DNA of 64,000 bases. Source: Sphaerochaeta pleomorpha str. Grapes. GTDB taxonomy: Bacteria > Spirochaetota > Spirochaetia > Sphaerochaetales > Sphaerochaetaceae. Positions 1 to 8,373 of the stretch are shown piece by piece. Position numbers and translations under genes: made by a program. The notes beneath the pieces were generated by a model. The model ran no database searches. It had not been told where the DNA came from and worked only from the letters and a program-made list of their open reading frames with translations. Location of the stretch: the NCBI RefSeq assembly GCF_000236685.1, contig NC_016633.1, forward strand, positions 62,001 through 126,000, written 5' to 3'. Position 1 is the first letter of the stretch; the number at the start of each line of letters is the position of its first letter.

Positions 1-477
1 GCCGGCAAGCAGGGACGGAATTCCCAGAACCGCATATGCCAGACCATTGGCAAAGGCAACCAGGGAAAAAGAATAGGCATGGATGAAATTTACCATGAAG
101 TCAAAATCCTCAGCTGTTGCCAAAGTCTTCTGGGCCAGAGAGGGAATAAGGAAAACTTGACTCGCATAGCAACATACATTGAGCGCACCATAGAGAATTA
201 CAAAGGTAAAACAGGTTTTCTTGTAGTTTCCAAATTCAAAATCCAAATATGATAATAAATTGTAGAAGAACCACACGGCAACAAGCGTGAGCAAGGTTGC
301 ATTACCATAATTTATCAAAAAGAAAATATCAGGGTGTGATGCCCACCGCAGGAAATCCCCTGAGGTCCATTCTGATTTTACCTGTGACATCGAGATGAAC
401 GTAAAAACCAACCAGACAATGGTTTGGAACAAAAGGAAAACAGTCGATATTCTCAGTTTCGTTTGCGTTTTTTCCAT
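1..477 (-). CDS. Partial polytopic membrane protein, 3' end outside window
   Basis: The minus strand from an ATG at 477 stays open for 159 codons to the left edge, so only the N-terminal part is here. The product starts MEKTQTKLRIS and has hydrophobic segments at about residues 11-30, 56-72 and 84-105, plus another near the edge, separated by short polar loops. That suggests a multi-spanning inner-membrane protein. I do not recognise the family. It is transcribed divergently from the acyltransferase gene at 677, with about 200 bases between them. No function is proposed. That it is a real gene is fairly secure, from the long open frame and the membrane periodicity. Confidence 0.7.
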   Translation of the reverse strand, partial: MEKTQTKLRISTVFLLFQTIVWLVFTFISMSQVKSEWTSGDFLRWASHPDIFFLINYGNATLLTLVAVWFFYNLLSYLDFEFGNYKKTCFTFVILYGALNVCCYASQVFLIPSLAQKTLATAEDFDFMVNFIHAYSFSLVAFANGLAYAVLGIPSLLAG

Positions 478-676
478 GGTTCTTGTTCTCCGGAAAACAG
501 AATAGTAGCACTGACTGTTTCTGTCTTTCATAAAACCGATGTTCCGCCATACTCATTGTAACAGGAGAAATCCCCTTTGGCGATATTTGGACTTCCCTGT
601 AAAAAGATGTTATGACTCAGTAATATTTCTGGTTTTACTACTATCGCCGGATACGTTGCTCTGTTATAGTTCTGGT

Positions 677-1363
677 ATGAAATTATCAGAGCGATTCATG
701 AATGCATTGTTCCGTACCCTATTTCGGATGTTTTTTCGAATAAACCTAGGGGAACTGGAAAAGATTCCAAGAAAGGGTCCTTATTTGATGATGGTCAACC
801 ATACTTCAGCCTTGGACGGTCCTATGCTGTATGTGTTTTTGCAGCCCATGAAATTGGTTGCCTTGGCAAAAAAGCAGCTTTGGGAAAAAAAATTTACCGC
901 GTATGTAATGAATTCCTGGCATAGCATCCCCGTCGACCGTGAAAATATGGGGCGTGAAACCATGGAAGCTTGTTTTTCCGTGCTTGACCGTGGGGATGTC
1001 CTTGCGATGGCACCGGAAGGGACGAGAAGCCATGATGGGAATCTGCAGCAAGGAAAGGCCGGTATTGCCTACATTGCCCATAAAAAACAGATTCCTATGG
1101 TACCTGTTGCGGTATATGGATTTAATGACCCTTCCTACAAAAAGAAACTTTTCAGGCGTAGGCCGATAACGATTGCCGTGGGAAAACCCTTTGAAATCAT
1201 CCAGAAGGGTGGTCGCCTCGATGCTTCCATGCGTCAGGAAATCATTGACGAAATCATGCTGAGATTGGCAGAGAACATGCCCAAGAAACATTGGGGGTAC
1301 TATAAGGACCATGTCATAGACTACCAGCTTACCAAGACGCTGCAAGAGGGTTTGCTCTCCTGA
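677..1363 (+). CDS. plsC: 1-acyl-sn-glycerol-3-phosphate acyltransferase (PlsC family)
   Basis: This is a membrane-associated acyltransferase that adds the second acyl chain to lysophosphatidic acid, giving phosphatidic acid for phospholipid synthesis. The 228-residue product has the family's block I catalytic motif H-x4-D (NHTSALDGP, about residues 41-49) and the block III substrate motif PEGTRS (about 114-119). The open frame reaches back to 539, but the protein from ATG 677 matches the usual PlsC length of 220-250 residues and the upstream extension has no PlsC-like sequence, so I prefer 677. It converges on the serpin gene, with one base between the stop codons. A lyso-ornithine or other lipid acyltransferase of the same superfamily is possible. 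Confidence 0.88.
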   Translation: MKLSERFMNALFRTLFRMFFRINLGELEKIPRKGPYLMMVNHTSALDGPMLYVFLQPMKLVALAKKQLWEKKFTAYVMNSWHSIPVDRENMGRETMEACFSVLDRGDVLAMAPEGTRSHDGNLQQGKAGIAYIAHKKQIPMVPVAVYGFNDPSYKKKLFRRRPITIAVGKPFEIIQKGGRLDASMRQEIIDEIMLRLAENMPKKHWGYYKDHVIDYQLTKTLQEGLLS

Positions 1364-1364
1364 T

Positions 1365-2618
1365 TCATTGACCAGTGGGATTGTCCAATATCCCCAGGAA
1401 CAGCGGGATTCCCTCCTGCCTGTCCATGATCCCGTATACAAACGGTCTGTCAAAGACAAGCGGCATACTCTGTATTGGCATGCTCGTTGCCTTCATCATC
1501 ACAGCGGTCACTGCTGCCGCTTCAGACCCTTTCTCATCAACGCGTATGAACGTTTTGTGAAGGATTTCGTCAAGTACGAGATCCTTTGTCTTGTTTTCAG
1601 TCATAAGCGAAAAATCTGCCAGTTGGGAATCGAAAGCAATCGACATTCCCATGCTCTTCAAGGAATCTGATACACTGGTCTTGTACCTTGCTATGAATTT
1701 TGGAATACTCAGTTCTATCTGTTTTTGGATGCTCTCGTCGATCATGGAAACAAGCAGACCACAGAACGACGCATCAGATTGACCTTGCAACCATTGCCGT
1801 ACCGTAAAGGGGGAAGCGGGGAGCAAGGCAAAGAAAACAAATCGTTCGTTCTTATAAGGGAGTACTATCAACTGGCTCTCATCCACATTGCTATATAAAA
1901 ATGACCCGTTTCGGTACATAAAAGGGGTTGTAATTGTTCCTGTAGGAGTATGGAAGATATTCTCACGAGTGTTCGATCTTTCAAAGGGAGTGCGCCAGTC
2001 AGCCTTGAAATAGATGGCATTTATCAGATACATAGCCATCCCAGGGTCAATTGAGTCGAGGATGGAATCGATTGCACCCTTAGTAGAGTCATTCACCCAT
2101 CTGTTAATCGTATCTACTGACTGGACTCTGGAGAAATCGAGCGATTGTACCGATGCCCCAAAAAATTCAGTATTGCTTTGCAAGAACTGCGGGTCTGCTT
2201 TTATTTCCTTATGCAACCAGAGGCTGTTTGCAATGTCCATTGTAATGGAATCATCAAGCGCCGCTATCGATGCAAGATACGATTTGCTTTTCTCGTTGAG
2301 CGAAAGCAATGGGTATTCACTTTTTGTCAGAACCTTGAGCATGGCATCTTTTGTTTGTCCCCCGGCTCCATTTGCTGTCATGCCCAAGGCAAGAAAAACA
2401 GAAATGGGGGAGACCAAAAGATTTCCAACCTGTTTGCTTGAAGCCAGGAATAGAGAGTCGGAAAATTGGTTTACAGAATCTTTGAAATAAGAGGCGGGCA
2501 CTTCCACAGGATTCAGAATCTGGGGAGTCCCCATGATTTTTTCAGTATCTTTGCTCCCACTTCCCAGAAGAAGGGAAGTCACTGATATAAAAAAGATAAA
2601 AGCAGCCATTCGTTTCAT
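1365..2618 (-). CDS. Exported serpin (serine protease inhibitor family)
   Basis: The 417-residue protein has an N-terminal hydrophobic signal ending LLLGSGSKD, with no lipobox cysteine, followed by a full serpin fold. Visible serpin hallmarks are the LVSPISVFLALGM segment (helix B) and the C-terminal reactive-centre region. There the hinge reads EKGSEAAAVTAV (about residues 362-373), close to the consensus of inhibitory serpins with small residues at P15-P8. It is followed by a variable loop around residues 374-386 and by FDRPF. The cut site probably lies in the TSMPIQSM stretch, which would suit a protease accepting small or medium hydrophobic residues (inference). Serpins are scattered in bacteria, so transfer is plausible. 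The target protease is unknown. A 32-codon frame ends on its start codon. Confidence 0.93.
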   Translation of the reverse strand: MKRMAAFIFFISVTSLLLGSGSKDTEKIMGTPQILNPVEVPASYFKDSVNQFSDSLFLASSKQVGNLLVSPISVFLALGMTANGAGGQTKDAMLKVLTKSEYPLLSLNEKSKSYLASIAALDDSITMDIANSLWLHKEIKADPQFLQSNTEFFGASVQSLDFSRVQSVDTINRWVNDSTKGAIDSILDSIDPGMAMYLINAIYFKADWRTPFERSNTRENIFHTPTGTITTPFMYRNGSFLYSNVDESQLIVLPYKNERFVFFALLPASPFTVRQWLQGQSDASFCGLLVSMIDESIQKQIELSIPKFIARYKTSVSDSLKSMGMSIAFDSQLADFSLMTENKTKDLVLDEILHKTFIRVDEKGSEAAAVTAVMMKATSMPIQSMPLVFDRPFVYGIMDRQEGIPLFLGILDNPTGQ

Positions 2619-2713
2619 TTCTGGTTGATCTCCTGTGTCTGCAGTATGGCTTTGTACGATTCAGGTGTAAAGCCACCTGGGAAAACAGTATCTTCAAATA
2701 GATGGGAGATCAT
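2615..2713 (-). other. Short 32-codon open frame overlapping the serpin start
   Basis: An ATG at 2713 opens a 32-codon frame (MISHLFEDTVFPGG...) whose TGA overlaps the serpin ATG in an ATGA junction. It has no convincing ribosome-binding site, and the frame is closed a few codons upstream. It could be a leader peptide coupled to serpin translation, the remnant of a gene deleted upstream, or chance. I do not recognise the sequence. Confidence 0.25.
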
Positions 2714-2733
2714 TGGAAAAGTTCTTTGTCATG

Positions 2734-2774
2734 AAAAAAGACGATGGATTTTTTACGTTCCACCGTCTTTTCTT
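2734..2774 (-). terminator. Rho-independent terminator of the first ABC operon
   Basis: On the minus strand, just past the stop of the substrate-binding protein gene at 2785, an imperfect stem (arms at about 2734-2749 and 2759-2774, with one mismatch) has an AAGACG/CGTCTT core and is followed by a run of T. It fits the end of the transcript that reads from 5940 to 2785. Confidence 0.65.
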
Positions 2775-2784
2775 CTTGTATCGT

Positions 2785-4074
2785 TTATTTGAATGACTCG
2801 TTATATTCCTTTAGCAAGTCTGCAGTTGTTTCTTGCATGACGGTAAGCGGGTCCCTGTTGGCAATCAAGAGTTTCTCGATCATCTGCCGTAGGATTTCCG
2901 TACCTTTTCCCAGGGAAATAACGCTGGCTTGTGGCCGGGTGTACTGCAATTGCTCCAGGGCGACTTTCCGTTCAGGATTTTCCTTGAAGTACTCAACGGT
3001 TGCCGGATAATTCAGGGCCGTCGTGCTATTTGGCATATATCCTGTCTTGATTACAACTAATGAGTTATTTTCAGCATTTGTCATGTATTTCATAAACTCA
3101 TAGGCTGCCTGTTGCCTGCGTTTGTCATTGCTTGTCATTGCAAGGACCGAACCTCCGACTGGCACCAGATTTTGCACCTGCCTGGGAAGGAATGCAGGAA
3201 TAACCTGGAAATCGGCTCGACTCAAAAGATTCCCCATACTTCCTGTCGACCCAAATACCATAGCTACCTGCTTATTCAAAAAGTCATTGTGAGAGTTGGA
3301 GGGCATGGCTGTCTTATCCTTGAACACCATATCCTGCCAGAGTCTGGCAACTTGCAATACTGGTTCCTCGGTTAGATGGATGCCAAAATTTTCATCTGAC
3401 ACCAGACCACCGAAAGAATACACAGCTCCCTGGAAATACCAGTGTGCGCTGGTTTGCCCCATTGTAAAGCCAACGCCGAGTTGTACGGGTTCTCCTGATG
3501 TATTGTATTTGGTTACTTTCCTGCTGAATTCTCGAAATTCATCCCAGGTGACAGGAGCACGGCGTGGTAATCCTGCCTCTGCGAACATATCGCCATTTAC
3601 ATACAACAAGGGGGTGCTTCGCATAAAAGGAAGGGCGTACAAAGAACCACCGTAGTAGCCATCCTCCAGCAACCCGGGAATATAGTCCTTTAGATTGAAG
3701 CCGCTCGTATCTTTTTTAACGAAATCATCAAGGCTTACCAGGGCTCCGTCCTTGGCAAATAATGCCACAAACGGGGAATCGAGCAAGACGACATCAGGTA
3801 CTTCCCCGGATGCAAGGGCTGCGAGGATTTTCTGCAAAAGTTCAGCATAGGCTCCTTGGAACTGAGCCTCGACAATGATTTTATCCTGGGAAGCATTGAA
3901 TTTTGCTACGATTTCATCTTGGACATCCCCAGCAATTCCGGTAAGGCTTCTCCAATAGACAATTTTTACCGGTCCTTCAGGGGCTTTTTCGGCAGCAGGT
4001 GCTGAAAAGACAGTTCCGATAGGTAACATGATAAGTACAAGCAGCAGAGCAGAGAAAACAAATTTCTTGATCAT
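2785..4074 (-). CDS. Sugar ABC transporter, extracytoplasmic substrate-binding protein
   Basis: The 429-residue product has a signal peptide (MIKKFVFSALLLVLIML..., predicted cut after VFSA) and a family 1 solute-binding fold. The mature N-terminus KIVYWRSLTG and the block ALASGEVPDVVLLDSPF are typical of UgpB/MalE-like proteins. It would deliver an oligosaccharide, glycerophosphodiester or similar sugar to the two permeases encoded upstream on the same strand. The ATG at 4074 has a good GGAGG six bases upstream. The gene is third in its operon, after two permease genes, and a terminator follows. The substrate cannot be read from sequence. The mature N-terminus has no lipobox cysteine. Confidence 0.88.
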   Translation of the reverse strand: MIKKFVFSALLLVLIMLPIGTVFSAPAAEKAPEGPVKIVYWRSLTGIAGDVQDEIVAKFNASQDKIIVEAQFQGAYAELLQKILAALASGEVPDVVLLDSPFVALFAKDGALVSLDDFVKKDTSGFNLKDYIPGLLEDGYYGGSLYALPFMRSTPLLYVNGDMFAEAGLPRRAPVTWDEFREFSRKVTKYNTSGEPVQLGVGFTMGQTSAHWYFQGAVYSFGGLVSDENFGIHLTEEPVLQVARLWQDMVFKDKTAMPSNSHNDFLNKQVAMVFGSTGSMGNLLSRADFQVIPAFLPRQVQNLVPVGGSVLAMTSNDKRRQQAAYEFMKYMTNAENNSLVVIKTGYMPNSTTALNYPATVEYFKENPERKVALEQLQYTRPQASVISLGKGTEILRQMIEKLLIANRDPLTVMQETTADLLKEYNESFK

Positions 4075-4142
4075 GGAAAACCTCCGATTGTTTTCTGGTA
4101 GCGCCTTTAACGCTTCATAGATGATGTAGTGCGGTACTTCCC

Positions 4143-4994
4143 TTAGCCTTTGACAGCCCCAGCCGCAATACCTTCGATCAATTGCCTCTGCGCAATGAAA
4201 TACACGACGAGCACAGGGGCAAGAACAAACAGAGAAGCTGCCATGAGATGTTCTGGACCAATGGAATATTCAGCAGACCTGACCATGGCGAGCCCTACCG
4301 GGAGGGTGCGCATATTCTGGGTATTGGTGACAACCAGTGGCCAGAGATAACTGTTCCATTTGGCAAGGAACAGATACAGCACAAGCGTTCCCAAAACAGG
4401 GCGTGAGAGCGGTAGGGCAACATAAAGCAGGGTTCTGAAATGTCCGAGCCCATCAATCTCGGCGGCATCATACAGGGACGAGGGAATGGTAAGGAAATAT
4501 TGCCTGAGCAAAAAAGCACCAAAAACACTCGATACATGAGGAATTACGATGCCTTGGTAGGTGTTTATCCATCGTAGGTATTTCAAGGTCACATAGTTGG
4601 GAATGAGGGCAATCTGGCTGGGAATCATCATGGCAGCGAGCATGAGCATAAAGAAGAATCCACTATACTTGAATCTGATCCTGGCAAAGGCATAGGCCGA
4701 AAGACCTGCAATGCTTACCTCCAAAAAGACTCCGGTTCCTGCAGTGATAATGCTGTTTATATAAAACCGTCCGAATGGCGCAAGCGACCAGGCTCTACTG
4801 AAGTTATCCCACCTGAAAACCTTTGGCCACCAGATAGGTGGGAACATGGCAACTTCTGCAGGGCTCTTTACAGAGGTCGTCACCATCCAGAGAAAGGGTA
4901 GTCCTATGATAATGGAAGCAATGAGCAGGGTAAGGTGGGTGAATAATCGGGTAGCGACCTTTTGTTTGACTGCAATATGCACTTTGTTTCTCAT
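4143..4994 (-). CDS. Sugar ABC transporter permease, MalG/UgpE type
   Basis: This inner-membrane subunit (283 residues) of the binding-protein-dependent transporter has six predicted transmembrane segments. The EAA loop that contacts the ATPase is visible as DAAEIDGLGHFRTLLYVALP. The frame is open back to 5150, but that extension lies inside the upstream permease gene. The ATG at 4994 has AGGAG seven bases upstream and gives the MalG-like start MRNKVHIAVKQ. It lies 10 bases after the preceding permease gene and upstream of the binding-protein gene. No ATPase gene is in the operon, so a shared MsmK/MalK-type ATPase elsewhere is likely (inference). Confidence 0.9.
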   Translation of the reverse strand: MRNKVHIAVKQKVATRLFTHLTLLIASIIIGLPFLWMVTTSVKSPAEVAMFPPIWWPKVFRWDNFSRAWSLAPFGRFYINSIITAGTGVFLEVSIAGLSAYAFARIRFKYSGFFFMLMLAAMMIPSQIALIPNYVTLKYLRWINTYQGIVIPHVSSVFGAFLLRQYFLTIPSSLYDAAEIDGLGHFRTLLYVALPLSRPVLGTLVLYLFLAKWNSYLWPLVVTNTQNMRTLPVGLAMVRSAEYSIGPEHLMAASLFVLAPVLVVYFIAQRQLIEGIAAGAVKG

Positions 4995-5004
4995 AGAGGT
5001 ACTC

Positions 5005-5940
5005 CTAATAATGGACCCAGTGTTTTGATAATCGATTCTGAAAAAGGGTAATGACAATAATGAGGGTGAAAAGGATAACAGCCAAAGCCGAGGCATAGCC
5101 AGTCTTAAACCATTGGAAGGCATTCTGATAGAGATACAGCACAAATACATTTGAACTGTTCAGAGGTCCTCCCTCGGTCATGATAGCGACGATATCAAAG
5201 GCTTTGAGGGCTGCGATTATAGAGGTGATGGTAAGGAAAAAAGTCGTAGGGGAAAGTAGGGGAAACGTTATATACCAGAAGTTCTGCCAAGGGTTGACCC
5301 CATCTACCAGGGCAGCGTCATAGATATCCTTGGGAATGTTTTTCAACCCAGCAAGGAACAATACCATGTCATAACCCAACCCACTCCAGATAAGGACTAT
5401 GATTACCGCCGGTAAGGAATAATGCACGTCATAGATCCAGTTGGGTGCTTTCATGCCAAAGAGACTGATGAATACTTTCAAGAGTCCAAAATTCGGCTCA
5501 AAGATCCAGGTCCAGACCATAGCCACTGCAACACTGGTGGTGAATGTCGGTGAAAAAATAATTGCCCGGTAAAAAGCCTGACCCTTTACCTTGGTATTCA
5601 GCTGGAGAGCCAAAACAAGGGCGATGGTTAATTTCACCACCACGGTAACGAAGGCCAAGATGAGTGTATTGCGTGTGACTTGCCAGAAGACCGGATCATC
5701 GAATAGGACTTGATAATTTTCCAGACCCAGAAAAGTCTTATTGGGTGCGATCATATTCCACTTGAAGAAACTCAAGAACAGGCTATAGAGTATCGGCCAG
5801 AACACAAAGATTCCAAGCAACAGGAAATTCGGGGCAGTAAAACAGATAAATGCAATGGCATCCCTTCTGGAACGGGGAGAGATGGTTTTTTTCCCTTTCC
5901 TTTTGAAAAACCCATTATCCGAACTGTCCTTGGATGCCAA
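5005..5940 (-). CDS. Sugar ABC transporter permease, MalF/UgpA type
   Basis: The first gene of the operon encodes a 311-residue inner-membrane permease with six transmembrane segments and the EAA motif DAALVDGVNPWQNFWYITFP. It pairs with the downstream MalG-type permease to form the membrane channel. The start is a TTG at 5940 with a strong GGGGAGG four bases upstream, which makes it more convincing than any internal ATG. A sigma-70-like promoter lies at 6027-6055. The N-terminus is basic (FFKRKGKKTISPRSRR), as expected for a cytoplasmic tail. Confidence 0.9.
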   Translation of the reverse strand: MASKDSSDNGFFKRKGKKTISPRSRRDAIAFICFTAPNFLLLGIFVFWPILYSLFLSFFKWNMIAPNKTFLGLENYQVLFDDPVFWQVTRNTLILAFVTVVVKLTIALVLALQLNTKVKGQAFYRAIIFSPTFTTSVAVAMVWTWIFEPNFGLLKVFISLFGMKAPNWIYDVHYSLPAVIIVLIWSGLGYDMVLFLAGLKNIPKDIYDAALVDGVNPWQNFWYITFPLLSPTTFFLTITSIIAALKAFDIVAIMTEGGPLNSSNVFVLYLYQNAFQWFKTGYASALAVILFTLIIVITLFQNRLSKHWVHY

Positions 5941-6304
5941 TAGACCTCCCCGGCTGATGGTTCATTCACCTCTCTGCCTTCAGTGAGAAAGAATAGGCGG
6001 AAACACAAATGAAACTATTCACTACACCTATACGTTACCATGACTTGTTTGCCAATTCCAGAGGCAGGTCGGAAAAAATCCATCAAACCAAAAGGGGAAA
6101 AAAGAATTAAAATATACGGGATAAGGTTGTATATTTACGGCACGTTTATGGTGTCTTCACAGAATGCACATGTTTCTGCAATATCCTTTGGGTGTACCGT
6201 CAAATACAATAAAAGTAGCAATTGAACCAATGGTAGCCTATGCTGATTCCATCAGGATTGTATTTGGGGTTTCTTGCTCGAAGAATCAAAAGAAGGGGAA
6301 TGAG
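5941..6304. other. Divergent intergenic region, 364 bp
   Basis: This stretch separates the ABC operon (minus strand) from the membrane ferredoxin gene (plus strand). It is AT-rich and holds the promoter described at 6027-6055 and the ribosome-binding site AAGGGGAATGAG before the ATG at 6305. The plus-strand frame is open from 6164, but the extra 47 residues have no similarity to the family. I see no further gene or RNA. Confidence 0.5.
6027..6055 (-). promoter_or_regulatory. Sigma-70-like promoter for the first ABC operon
   Basis: On the minus strand TTGGCA (6055-6050) and TATAGG (6032-6027) are exactly 17 bases apart, about 87 bases upstream of the TTG start at 5940. Both hexamers match the consensus well at the key positions. 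No operator is evident. Confidence 0.5.
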
Positions 6305-7858
6305 ATGAAAAAGAACAGCCTTGGAAAAAACAAAGTCCAAACATGGCGGAGCCGGATTCAAATTGGGTTTTTTGTGTTGGTTGCCTTTATTGCAACTATT
6401 AATGGACTTGCCGAAATAGGGGTAACCTTACCGGCCTTCCTTGGCGGGGCATCGTTGCATGCCATCTGTCCCTTTGGTGGCGTGGTTTCATTTTGGAATC
6501 TTGCGACGTTGGGGACATTGGTTAAGAAAGTCCACGACTCCTCTGTAGTGCTGGCTGTCCTCGGACTTTTGCTCGCTCTTCTGTTCGGACCGGTTATCTG
6601 TGGCTGGATCTGCCCCTTTGGAACATTTCAGGAATGGATTGGCAAACTTGGTAGAAAGCTGTTCAAAAAACGGTACAATCACTTCGTCCCCAAAAAGCTT
6701 GATAGAATCCTCAGATATCTTCGGTACCTGGTCCTTGCCTGGGTTTCCTATATGACCGTCGTAACAGGTAAGCTTATTTTCCAAGATTACGACCCGTATT
6801 ATGCCCTGTTTAATTTCTGGAGGAGCGAGGTAGCAATTTCAGGGTATGTAATACTGGGTGTTGTCATACTGCTCTCCTTGTTCGTTGAGCGGCCGTTCTG
6901 TAAATATGCCTGTCCGTATGGTGCTTTCCAAGGAATATTCAATTTGTTCAGGGTTTTCAAGATCAGGAGAAAAGAAGCTACCTGTATTTCCTGCAATGCC
7001 TGTTCAAAAGCCTGTCCCATGAATATTGAGGTTTCAAAAGCCGGAATAGTGCATGACCCACAGTGTATTTCCTGCATGAAATGTACCAGTGAGGCAGCCT
7101 GTCCTGTGAAGGAAACCGTAGATTTTTCCAGCGCCAAGACGCGATTTACGGTCAAGACAAAAACAGTAGGCCTTATAGCAGTAGTTGTCTTGCTCGGTGG
7201 TATTGGCCTGTCAATGCTTATCGGCCTGTGGAACACTGAATCTTCCAAGCAGCCGGCATTGATTAAGGAAGGCGACTTTGCAGGACTTCCCAGTCCCTCC
7301 GACATCAGGGGGTCCTATACCTGGGAGGATGTCTCAAAAGCCTTTGCTATCCCTTCTTCGTTATTGGTTGAAGCCTTTGGAGCCGCCCAGAGCACAGATA
7401 AGGTTAATCTATTGGAAGCTGTTTACCTTGGAAAGGTTCCCGAGGGATTGGAAATCGGTACCGATTCGGTTCGACTGTTTGTTTCTTTCTATACAGGTCT
7501 GCCCCATATCCCTGAGGAAGGGACAATCCTGCCTGCCTCGGCAATCACCGTCCTGCGAAGGGAAGGAAAAGATACCTCGCCGCTTTTCGAAGAAATTGCA
7601 AGCAAGGCAATCAGCCTAGGCGAAACGGTTTCTTTTACAGAGCAACCAGTTACCCCTGCTACGGAAATAATCTCCATAACGGGGAAGACTACCTTCCAAG
7701 AACTGATTTCTGCAGGGTATTTGCTGGAGGAAATCGAGGCAATCGTAGGAAAACCTGAGGATTTGAATATGGCAATCAAAGACTTTGTAGCTGAGCAGGG
7801 CATAGAATTTTCTGAGATGAAAGCACAATTAGCTATGTTGACGCCTAAGAAGAAATAA
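6305..7858 (+). CDS. NosR/NapH-type polytopic membrane ferredoxin with duplicated C-terminal module
   Basis: The 517-residue integral membrane protein probably moves electrons between quinol or flavin carriers and an outside acceptor. Predicted membrane helices are at about 17-34, 83-100, 139-156, 178-195 and 288-308. The NapH/NosR/CcoG signatures CPFG, CGWICPFG and CKYACPYG are present. Two cytoplasmic [4Fe-4S] motifs follow at Cys227/230/233/237 and Cys254/257/260, then AACP at 266. The second is atypical in spacing. After the last helix comes an outside domain of about 200 residues with two related modules: DIRGSYTWEDVSKAFAIP (about 333-350) and SITGKTTFQELISAGYLLEE. ATG 6305 is chosen because AAGGGG lies just upstream. 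The partner reductase is not nearby. Confidence 0.8.
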   Translation: MKKNSLGKNKVQTWRSRIQIGFFVLVAFIATINGLAEIGVTLPAFLGGASLHAICPFGGVVSFWNLATLGTLVKKVHDSSVVLAVLGLLLALLFGPVICGWICPFGTFQEWIGKLGRKLFKKRYNHFVPKKLDRILRYLRYLVLAWVSYMTVVTGKLIFQDYDPYYALFNFWRSEVAISGYVILGVVILLSLFVERPFCKYACPYGAFQGIFNLFRVFKIRRKEATCISCNACSKACPMNIEVSKAGIVHDPQCISCMKCTSEAACPVKETVDFSSAKTRFTVKTKTVGLIAVVVLLGGIGLSMLIGLWNTESSKQPALIKEGDFAGLPSPSDIRGSYTWEDVSKAFAIPSSLLVEAFGAAQSTDKVNLLEAVYLGKVPEGLEIGTDSVRLFVSFYTGLPHIPEEGTILPASAITVLRREGKDTSPLFEEIASKAISLGETVSFTEQPVTPATEIISITGKTTFQELISAGYLLEEIEAIVGKPEDLNMAIKDFVAEQGIEFSEMKAQLAMLTPKKK

Positions 7859-7888
7859 TAGATAGCCCTCTATACTCAATGTGTCATG

Positions 7889-7920
7889 GCAAGGCTTGGA
7901 ATGAAGTTTTCAAGCCTTGC
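7889..7920. terminator. Bidirectional hairpin terminator
   Basis: Perfect 10-base arms (7889-7898 and 7911-7920, core GCAAGGCTTG) with a 12-base loop lie between the convergent genes ending at 7858 and 7936. A T-rich stretch follows on the plus strand. Confidence 0.65.
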
Positions 7921-7935
7921 TTCTATTCTGATAGG

Positions 7936-8250
7936 TCAGTCACATTTTCTTCCGCTGGATTTTCTTCTTGCAAGGGAAAGACCACCGAACCCGCTGATGA
8001 TGGCCATATAGTAACCAAAGTCATACCACCAGCCAGTATTGAATGACTCATAGATGCGTACTCCGGGTTTAAAGATACTTACAATAAGCGAAATTGGAGC
8101 GATCCACCCATGCCAGATACCCATAAAGAACCCGGCAGGTTTTCTGGAACTCGGAAAAAGAGTGCCTGGAAGACATGCTGTGAACAGCAAGGAAACCAAT
8201 ATAACCAGCACAACGATTGCCACGGCTTTTTTTTGTTTGGATTGAAACAT
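7936..8250 (-). CDS. Small lipoprotein-like membrane protein with GIWHGWIAPISLI motif
   Basis: The 104-residue product begins with a signal sequence ending LLFTAC (about residues 20-25), a good lipobox, so it may be lipid-anchored. Two hydrophobic stretches follow (about 41-60 and 77-92), containing GFFMGIWHGWIAPISLI and YDFGYYMAIISGFGG. I recall the WHG-x-IAPISLI and YDFG pattern from small conserved proteins of many bacteria, but I know of no assigned function. The ATG at 8250 is preceded by GGAGGT four bases upstream. The frame is open further upstream (to 8274), but without a ribosome-binding site. It converges on the membrane ferredoxin gene. Confidence 0.7.
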   Translation of the reverse strand: MFQSKQKKAVAIVVLVILVSLLFTACLPGTLFPSSRKPAGFFMGIWHGWIAPISLIVSIFKPGVRIYESFNTGWWYDFGYYMAIISGFGGLSLARRKSSGRKCD

Positions 8251-8373
8251 AGTTACCTCCATTAGTACCTTCAAAGAGTACTAGACAAGAACGGTCTTTT
8301 ACAAGAAGCCTACCTGCCCCTATCTTACGTATCAGATACAAGTACAACTCGAACAGCTTGGAATGGATTTATC

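Noticed and set aside
806-1459. Long minus-strand frame opposite plsC (217 codons)
   Set aside because: It is antisense to a clear acyltransferase gene, has no family signature and its composition follows the complementary strand.
5710-6008. Small frames at the start of the first ABC operon
   Set aside because: They overlap the permease gene in other frames or strand and have no ribosome-binding site or protein-like composition.
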